Shown here: positions 58,293 to 64,000 of the stretch, in pieces
Layout: every line of letters starts with the position of its first letter
Numbering within the stretch: position 1 is the first letter of the stretch
NCBI GenBank assembly: GCA_020631355.1
Contig: JAHDHL010000002.1
Location: 1-64,000 of the forward strand
Origin: Saprospiraceae bacterium
GTDB taxonomy: Bacteria > Bacteroidota > Bacteroidia > Chitinophagales > Saprospiraceae
Direction of reading: 5' to 3'
DNA length: 64,000 bases
Program-made: the position numbers and the translations under genes
The notes under the pieces: generated by a model
Databases searched by the model: none
Told to the model about the DNA's origin: nothing
What the model saw: the letters and a program-made list of their open reading frames with translations, nothing else

Positions 58293-58300
58293 TATATTTG
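58293..58300 (+). promoter_or_regulatory. Predicted -7 box TATATTTG
   Basis: TATATTTG fits TAnnTTTG exactly and lies 90 bases before the ATG at 58391. No clear -33 TTG at usual spacing. Confidence 0.45.
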
Positions 58301-58390
58301 TATTGAAAGTATTGGGCTAACTACTAGGATTGACGACAGGAACAAACACAAGCCTAATGCATTATGGGCACCCAAACTATAAATCAAGTC

Positions 58391-59386
58391 ATGAAAAAAC
58401 ACTTAGTATTCCTTCTGGGATGCATCACTCTTTGTTTGGTGGGATGCATGGGGGATAATCAGGAAGAACCTGAAATCATCTACGAGAATCCAGCCATTTA
58501 CGAGGTCAATTCAAAAATCAAGGCGGAACCGGATAATCCGGACTTATACCACATGAGAGCAACTCTGTTCTACGACTCCGGACTCTATGACGAGGCCATA
58601 GCAGATATGAAGAAAGCTATGAGCTATGACTCGTCCGATGTGTATTATAGACATTTCCTCGCAGATGTTTATTTTGATTCGGAAAAGGAAAAGGATGCCT
58701 TGGACATCTTACAGGAAACCATAGATCTCTTTCCGGCAAGCGAACCCACCCTTCTCAAATTATCCGAATTCCAATACATCCTTGAACAGAATGACCCTGC
58801 CCTAGCCACTATCCAACAACTATTGGAAACCAATCCAGAAAACATTGAGGGGTACTACATGAAAGGAAAAACCCTAATGCAGAAAGGAGAAAAATCCCAA
58901 AGTATCGCCACACTCAAAAAAGCATTGGAATTGGATGAGAAACACTTCGATAGCTTGCTGGAACTGGGAACCATCTATTCCAATGATAAGAACAAGGCCG
59001 CATTGCCTTATCTTGAGAAAGCCTTGTCCCTAGTTCCTAGTAATCCGGATATTGTATTTGAGTTGGGACGATATTATTTCCATCAAAAGGAAGACGAAAA
59101 GGCATTGGATTATTTTAGGCAGGTCGTCATTCTTGACCAACAATATACCGATGCCCATATTAATACGGGAATTATTTACTTGGATAAAAAGGCATTTAAG
59201 AAAGCTTATGACATTTTCAATATTGCCGTAGAAACCGACCCCATTCATCCGCCTGCATATTACCACAGGGGACTTGCAGCCTCCCTTTTGGGTAATGCAG
59301 AACAAGCCAAGGCGGACTTGCAACAGGCTCTGGACCTAGCTCCAGATTACGAGGCTGCCAAGGAGGCCCTTGTGAAATTGGAGTAG
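58391..59386 (+). CDS. TPR-repeat lipoprotein
   Basis: The ATG at 58391 gives a lipoprotein signal (lipobox LVGCMG, Cys about 19); the ATG at 58364 adds nine polar residues. The 331-residue product has eight or so TPR motifs (LYHMRATLFYDSGLYDEAIA, IEGYYMKGKTLMQKGEKSQS, YYHRGLAASLLGNAEQAKAD). It is likely an envelope scaffold. The exact role is unknown, though in Bacteroidota such proteins often accompany complexes of the outer envelope. Confidence 0.85.
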   Translation: MKKHLVFLLGCITLCLVGCMGDNQEEPEIIYENPAIYEVNSKIKAEPDNPDLYHMRATLFYDSGLYDEAIADMKKAMSYDSSDVYYRHFLADVYFDSEKEKDALDILQETIDLFPASEPTLLKLSEFQYILEQNDPALATIQQLLETNPENIEGYYMKGKTLMQKGEKSQSIATLKKALELDEKHFDSLLELGTIYSNDKNKAALPYLEKALSLVPSNPDIVFELGRYYFHQKEDEKALDYFRQVVILDQQYTDAHINTGIIYLDKKAFKKAYDIFNIAVETDPIHPPAYYHRGLAASLLGNAEQAKADLQQALDLAPDYEAAKEALVKLE

Positions 59387-59402
59387 TCCTATTTTCTTCC
59401 AT

Positions 59403-59445
59403 AAAAAAGGCCCATTCCTAAGTATAGCTTAGGAATGGGCCTTTT
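59403..59445. terminator. Bidirectional terminator between TPR lipoprotein and der
   Basis: AAAAGGCCCATTCCTAAG (59405-59422) and CTTAGGAATGGGCCTTTT (59428-59445) form an 18-bp perfect stem with a 5-base loop, with A and T tracts on either side. It serves both convergent genes. Confidence 0.95.
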
Positions 59446-59463
59446 CATTCTCATATTATGATA

Positions 59464-60768
59464 CTACTTTTCCCTAAAGAAAATACCGATAGGAACGCCA
59501 GTGAAATCATAATGGCTCCTAATCTGATTTTCTAGGAATTGCTTATATGATGGTTTGACGTGTTTGGGATGATTACAGAAAAATATGAATGCCGGATAAT
59601 AGGTCTTGGCTTGGGTCACATATTTTATCTTGATGTATCTTCCCCTACTGGCAGGCGGTGGTGTCTTATCTATGATGGGCAACAATAAATCATTCAGTTC
59701 TGAAGTCTTCAGTTTATTGTCCCTTTTCTCATATATCTCCATTCCCAAATCAATCGCCTTGAAAATCCTTTGTTTTTCCATAACGGAAATAAACAGGACA
59801 GGAACATCATTGAACGGTGCCAATTTACCCTTGATTTTCCTTTCGAAATCCCTGGCGGAATTCGATTCCTTATCAGCGACCAAATCCCATTTGTTCACCA
59901 ATACCACAATGCCCTTATTCCGCTTTACAGCCAATTGGAAAATACTCATATCCTGCGACTCCACCCCCAATGTCGCATCAATCATCAGGAAACAAACATC
60001 TGCTTCCTCCAATGCACGGATGGCTCTCATCACGGAATAGAATTCAAGATTCTCATGTACCTTGTTCTTCTTTCTGATACCTGCGGTATCTATCAGGATG
60101 AATTCCTTTCCGAATTTATTATAATGTGAATGGATGGAATCACGGGTTGTTCCTGCGATGTCTGTCACCACATTCCTTTCCTCTCCCAAAAGGGCATTCA
60201 CCAGGGAGGATTTCCCTACATTGGGCTGTCCGATTATGGCAAACTTGGGGATATTGATTTCTTCGGGTTCCACATCCTCCAATCGTTCCGTCACTGCATC
60301 CAAAACCTCACCAGAACCACTTCCGGTGATGGAAGAAAGGAAGTAGGTTTCCTCGAATCCCAGGCTCCAGAATTCATTCGCTTCCAATAATCGAGCGTGG
60401 TTATCCACCTTATTGACCGCTAGGATAACTGGCTTATCCGTCTTGCGGAGCATCCGGGCCATCTGTTCATCCAAGTCAGTAATACCTGTGGTTACATCCA
60501 CCATTAGGATGATAAGATTGGCCTCCTCTATGGCAATCTCCACTTGGTTTCGGATAGCAGCCTCGAATATATCATCAGAATTCTTGACAAAACCTCCGGT
60601 ATCCACTACCGTGAAAGTCTTACCATTCCATTCGCAGGAACCATACATTCTATCACGGGTCACTCCACTGAAGTCATCCACGATGGCCTGTCGTTCTCCA
60701 ATCAAACGATTGTAAAGTGTGGATTTACCCACATTGGGTCGGCCTACTATGGCTACGATATTATTCAT
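59464..60768 (-). CDS. der: Ribosome assembly GTPase Der (EngA)
   Basis: The 434-residue protein has two tandem GTPase domains: GRPNVGKST (about residue 9), DTGGF, NKVD, then GQPNVGKSS (about residue 180), DTAGI, NKWD. A C-terminal KH-like domain ends in NHPKHVKPSYKQFLENQIR. It acts in 50S ribosome assembly. Length and motifs are standard. Confidence 0.97.
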   Translation of the reverse strand: MNNIVAIVGRPNVGKSTLYNRLIGERQAIVDDFSGVTRDRMYGSCEWNGKTFTVVDTGGFVKNSDDIFEAAIRNQVEIAIEEANLIILMVDVTTGITDLDEQMARMLRKTDKPVILAVNKVDNHARLLEANEFWSLGFEETYFLSSITGSGSGEVLDAVTERLEDVEPEEINIPKFAIIGQPNVGKSSLVNALLGEERNVVTDIAGTTRDSIHSHYNKFGKEFILIDTAGIRKKNKVHENLEFYSVMRAIRALEEADVCFLMIDATLGVESQDMSIFQLAVKRNKGIVVLVNKWDLVADKESNSARDFERKIKGKLAPFNDVPVLFISVMEKQRIFKAIDLGMEIYEKRDNKLKTSELNDLLLPIIDKTPPPASRGRYIKIKYVTQAKTYYPAFIFFCNHPKHVKPSYKQFLENQIRSHYDFTGVPIGIFFREK

Positions 60769-60861
60769 GGCGATAAATTAAATGCTTAAACTCCCAACCC
60801 ACCAATGGCCCAAACCGTTCAAAAGCGGGTTGGTTATCCATTGATTTTTAATTTGGGAATG

Positions 60862-60869
60862 CAAAGATA
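60862..60869 (-). promoter_or_regulatory. Predicted -7 box TATCTTTG of der
   Basis: On the minus strand TATCTTTG fits the consensus, with TTG (60893-60895) 23 bases upstream. It lies 94 bases before the der ATG. Confidence 0.5.
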
Positions 60870-60997
60870 GGGAATATCTGCTGTGTTTCAGGCAATTGAC
60901 ACCTTCCAAAGGAATAAAGTCGTTCAAAATAGGGAATCCCCTTGTATTTGAATGGTATTATTAACCTCCCGGGCTAACCTTCACATTGAAATATCAT

Positions 60998-61005
60998 TAT
61001 TTTTG
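60998..61005 (+). promoter_or_regulatory. Predicted -7 box TATTTTTG
   Basis: TATTTTTG fits TAnnTTTG and lies 29 bases before the metallo-hydrolase ATG. No -33 TTG at proper spacing. Confidence 0.45.
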
Positions 61006-61034
61006 ATATCACATACTAGAAATTCTTCGAACAC

Positions 61035-61724
61035 ATGCAATACCTCGAACTCAATGGCATATTCGTCAATAATTTCATTCTCTATGATGATGAACATACC
61101 GTTTTGATGGATACGGGGTTCCTCAATGGTTTATCCACTATCGCCCATGCACTGAAAAGTATAGGTAGGTCCTGGGATGATGTGGATGCCATCCTACTCA
61201 CCCACGGTCATTTTGACCATGCGGTCCATCTTCATAAGATTAAGGCATTGACCCAAGCTCCTATATATTGTACACAAGAAGAACAACAGCATATCAATGG
61301 TACGTTTCCTTACAAGGGTTGGAATAGGATTACAGGCTGGCTGGAGGCCCTAGGCAGATTCGTTTTCAGATACCGTCCTGTAAATATTGATATCCATGTG
61401 AAAGAAAATGATGTCCTGCCATTTTTCGGAGGAATGGAAATCGTGGCCCTACCCGGCCATTCCATTGGTCATATCGGATATTTGCATCAGGGTAGCAAGC
61501 ATTTATTCATCGGGGATTTCGTTGATCCAAGGCGAAGAACCATGTGGTTCCCACCTTTCATTTTCAATTCCTTTCCTGAGTTGTTTCCGATTTCCATTCG
61601 AAAGGTAGGAAACATGGACCTCAATGGCCTCATCAGTAATCATGGACCTAGAATGGATGCTGGGGAACAATTGAGGAGGTATCAGGAATTCATGGTAAAA
61701 TGGAGGAGAAAGCAGGGGGAATAG
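61035..61724 (+). CDS. MBL-fold metallo-hydrolase
   Basis: The 229-residue cytoplasmic protein has the metal motif THGHFDHAVHL (about residues 56-66) and later ALPGHSIGHIGY, IGDFVDP and SNHGPRMDAG, typical of the metallo-beta-lactamase fold. Substrate is not evident; glyoxalase II-like or lactonase-like activities are possible. Convergent with the VTC gene, 14 bases apart. Confidence 0.85.
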   Translation: MQYLELNGIFVNNFILYDDEHTVLMDTGFLNGLSTIAHALKSIGRSWDDVDAILLTHGHFDHAVHLHKIKALTQAPIYCTQEEQQHINGTFPYKGWNRITGWLEALGRFVFRYRPVNIDIHVKENDVLPFFGGMEIVALPGHSIGHIGYLHQGSKHLFIGDFVDPRRRTMWFPPFIFNSFPELFPISIRKVGNMDLNGLISNHGPRMDAGEQLRRYQEFMVKWRRKQGE

Positions 61725-61738
61725 AGCATTTTGCACCC

Positions 61739-62386
61739 TTATTCTACCAACCAGCCATTCGTCCGTTCCACACCGATGACATACTTGGAATTCTTGGTTC
61801 TCCTGAAAGGGATGTATTGTGTAATCCTATCCGACTGGCTCTCCATCTTCTCATCATACTTCAACTCCAATATGACTGCTTCATCCCTGTGTCGGTATCC
61901 TCGGAAAGCCCCCTCATTCAATAAGGAATGGAATCTCATATTGTAATCAATGGTCATCCTGAATTCCCCATCAAAGGTTCCCCAATAGGAACGATGATAG
62001 GAATTGAGCAGTACGGGAACCAAATTCGTATTTGAACGGGTAAGTTGTTCTATTTCATCAGAGTGTACTTCGGGTTGGTGTAGGTCAAATGATGGAATAT
62101 CAAAGATTTTTTTGTCACCCAATTCGTTTTGTCTGATCTTAATTTCCAATTTGGGTGCGATGACCTCGCCTACATCATTTCCATACCATCTCAAACGGAA
62201 CTTTTGCCTATTCGCAATTCCGACTACATTATCATGATACGTTTGCAGACCAATGGTATCCCAATAGATATTATTGATTTGCCTGTCGGGAAATATTTTC
62301 CTGAATGAAGCGGGATGATTGCGTAGGACTTGCTCCACGAAACGATGGTCACACGCACTGATTCTGTATTTCCTTTCGTAACGCAT
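61739..62386 (-). CDS. VTC-domain protein (polyphosphate polymerase fold)
   Basis: The 215-residue product is a single VTC domain: MRYERKYRI, NNIYWDT, KFRLRWYG and LEIKIRQNELG, then ILELKYDEK. It matches the CYTH-like tunnel-fold family that includes yeast polyphosphate polymerase. Bacterial copies next to CotH-type kinase genes are common. It overlaps the CotH gene by one base (TAATG). Confidence 0.85.
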   Translation of the reverse strand: MRYERKYRISACDHRFVEQVLRNHPASFRKIFPDRQINNIYWDTIGLQTYHDNVVGIANRQKFRLRWYGNDVGEVIAPKLEIKIRQNELGDKKIFDIPSFDLHQPEVHSDEIEQLTRSNTNLVPVLLNSYHRSYWGTFDGEFRMTIDYNMRFHSLLNEGAFRGYRHRDEAVILELKYDEKMESQSDRITQYIPFRRTKNSKYVIGVERTNGWLVE

Positions 62387-64000
62387 TATTCGGTGATTCT
62401 ATTCCCATCCAACACCAATAACGAGCCCTTTTCAATGGTATGTAATCGCTCTATGTCTGATGCCTGATATTGTTCCACAGAGATACTGGCACCTCCATAT
62501 TCGGGTTTCTTTCTATATGCCGAAAAACCTTGTTGGCAATTCTTCATACTGATATTCTTGATATGCAATTGGGATAAATCCTTAGAGGCCACTCCCAACA
62601 CACTCCCATCTATATCCATGGAATGAACCGTAACATGGGATTCCTCTCCCACACTGAGGCCCTTATCCCCTCCATTCCGTACATGGCAATTGTAAATATG
62701 AATCACGCTACCAGAAAAATCCATCCCGTCATTCCCAGTGGCAATGAAGTAGGAATCATGTATTTCTCCCTTACAAAAATCCGCATCGAAGCCATCAGAT
62801 AGGGTTTTGGAAACCACCATGTCCCTCACTACAAACTCGGAACGAATGATGTTCAATCCATCCTCGCATGGATTTTCAGTAATCAATAAGTGACTGATAT
62901 CCACATCGGATTCATAGAATGTAACTGCTCCTGTCAGATTCCAATTTCCTTCTTTCCAAGTATTGAAACCCTTGAATTCTGCATGATTCACCTCGGATTT
63001 ATCATTAGCCTGAAGCACTGTGAATCCTCGGGCCGTCTGATCAGACGACTCGATAGAAACAGGATTTTCCTCCGTGCCCATAATCGAAACAGGAGATCGA
63101 CTAATGAAGCCAGCCCCCTTAATAAAATCCAAGTTTACCCCTTGTTCGAATACGACCCTTAAGCCTTCCGGAATAACGATGGTCCTATCAACGGTATGCT
63201 GTCCTGCCTGGAACAGAACAATGTCTCCTTTCTTTTGATAGATGCCTGTCGTATCCCATTGAATATCCGAGAAAACACCTTGGGAAGCGGTTCGGACTTG
63301 GGGAATGGATGATGATTTAATGCTGGAATACACCACGTCATCCAAACCGATTGCCTTACAGAAAACATATTTTGCATCAATGGGTACAGTCACCTCATAG
63401 TAGTCCGGTACTTTATGTCCAAAACCATCCGACCACATCAAAATTGGTTCTTCCAATTCATTGGACATATTATCAGGATGGGAGCCCGTACCGATGACAA
63501 CCATAGGTGTCGTATGGACATTCCTCAAATTAAGGGTTTTGGTATTGGATTGTGTAGCCTGGGTGAATACCCTGCAAGAATGTTCATTGAAAGGATGAAT
63601 TTGTCCTTGGATTTTCTTGGCTCTGAATAGATTGGCTGATGGTGTATAGGCCGTTTCTTCGAATTCGGTCTTGAGCAGGGCTTCCCTTACTCGCGCGCCC
63701 TCCTCTACCTCAGCAAAGAACGCCTCCAGATACCCGGGACGGGTCATCTGGTCCAAGTAATACATGTATTTCCTTACAAAGGTGGTATCCCTTGCCAGAT
63801 TGGTGAATACGTGCATGTATTCATCCTCCTCCGGATTATTGAAATACATCTGTCCCCTGAATTCGGTTTGGATTTTCATCTCACTCACATTCCCATCATA
63901 CCCGATGGGTTCCAATTTATTCGTAACGGGATTATAGTAGAATCTTTGGTTATGCCAAACGGTAGCATGGTGAGCATCCATGATATCACAAATGACATAA
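62386..64000 (-). CDS. CotH-type protein with beta-helix, 5' end outside window
   Basis: The frame is open to the window edge (residues YVICDIMDAHH precede the first ATG), so the gene starts beyond 64000. The visible N-terminal part shows the end of a CotH kinase domain (WHNQRFYYNPVTNKLEPIGY). A Cys-poor right-handed beta-helix follows (about the last 260 residues; repeated turns such as CKGEIHDSYFIATGNDGMDF and HIYNCHVRNGGDKGLSV). No sorting domain at the end. CotH domains phosphorylate or modify proteins in other bacteria; the beta-helix may bind polysaccharide. Coupled to the VTC gene. Confidence 0.8.
   Translation of the reverse strand, partial: YVICDIMDAHHATVWHNQRFYYNPVTNKLEPIGYDGNVSEMKIQTEFRGQMYFNNPEEDEYMHVFTNLARDTTFVRKYMYYLDQMTRPGYLEAFFAEVEEGARVREALLKTEFEETAYTPSANLFRAKKIQGQIHPFNEHSCRVFTQATQSNTKTLNLRNVHTTPMVVIGTGSHPDNMSNELEEPILMWSDGFGHKVPDYYEVTVPIDAKYVFCKAIGLDDVVYSSIKSSSIPQVRTASQGVFSDIQWDTTGIYQKKGDIVLFQAGQHTVDRTIVIPEGLRVVFEQGVNLDFIKGAGFISRSPVSIMGTEENPVSIESSDQTARGFTVLQANDKSEVNHAEFKGFNTWKEGNWNLTGAVTFYESDVDISHLLITENPCEDGLNIIRSEFVVRDMVVSKTLSDGFDADFCKGEIHDSYFIATGNDGMDFSGSVIHIYNCHVRNGGDKGLSVGEESHVTVHSMDIDGSVLGVASKDLSQLHIKNISMKNCQQGFSAYRKKPEYGGASISVEQYQASDIERLHTIEKGSLLVLDGNRITE

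Noticed and set aside
1..64000. CRISPR arrays, tRNA or rRNA genes
   Set aside because: No regularly spaced repeats and no tRNA- or rRNA-like sequence were found on reading through, although I could not run dedicated searches.

Overview
The window is a gene-dense chromosomal stretch from a Bacteroidota bacterium, most likely from the Saprospiria/Lewinella side of the phylum. I infer this from a complete porP-gldKLMN type IX secretion (T9SS) and gliding block, several secreted proteins with C-terminal 'PNP' sorting domains, -7 boxes of the Bacteroidota type TAnnTTTG, and AT-leaning coding sequence. I see no rRNA, tRNA, phage, IS element or CRISPR array. Positions 1-121 hold only the leader of the first gene.

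Layout. 0.1-9.2 kb: a mixed set (VCBS/ASPIC repeat protein, VOC protein, lipoprotein, a 970-residue T9SS cargo, an alpha-helical cytoplasmic protein). 9.4-14.6 kb: a methionine operon headed by a SAM-I riboswitch, encoding an OsmC-like protein, an acylhomoserine sulfhydrylase and a three-part MetX-aspartokinase-homoserine dehydrogenase fusion. One transcript therefore covers the first, third and committing steps from aspartate to homocysteine. 14.7-19.3 kb: an ECF-type sigma factor, a membrane anti-sigma/TPR protein, and an MbnP-MbnH-YHYH cassette that ends in a strong terminator.

19.5-37.6 kb: the most interesting block. Eleven same-strand genes sit at short or overlapping spacing. Seven encode exported paralogues of a family I cannot name. 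Their shared parts are an N-terminal 'YYYLP' domain, a middle 'LDDP...RDI / WLNYEYK' region and a C-terminal beta module ending in an 'xYxITW'-like strand. Interleaved are an M43 metalloprotease fused to a papain-like domain whose predicted nucleophile position is Ser, a lipoprotein, a small Lys/Pro-rich exported protein and a membrane-anchored TPR-CHAT protease. This is the best candidate for an undescribed surface or periplasmic system.

37.7-44.6 kb: housekeeping and envelope genes (PaiB-like, CvpA, TrpG/PabA amidotransferase, DUF2279-like, Dabb lipoprotein, beta-lactamase-fold hydrolase, Hpt, flippase). 44.7-52.8 kb, minus strand: thioredoxin-domain YyaL-like protein, PorP/SprF, GldK, GldL, GldM, GldN, with a terminator-like hairpin between gldK and gldL. 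52.8-56.8 kb: a T9SS-exported M43 protease with PKD domains and a T9SS-exported endonuclease I. 57-64 kb: ArsS-like radical SAM protein, TPR lipoprotein, Der GTPase, metallo-hydrolase, VTC-domain protein and the 3' part of a CotH/beta-helix protein that runs off the window.

The T9SS genes probably export the sorting-domain proteins seen here. The paralogue cluster lacks obvious sorting domains, so it probably stays in the periplasm or envelope unless another route is used.
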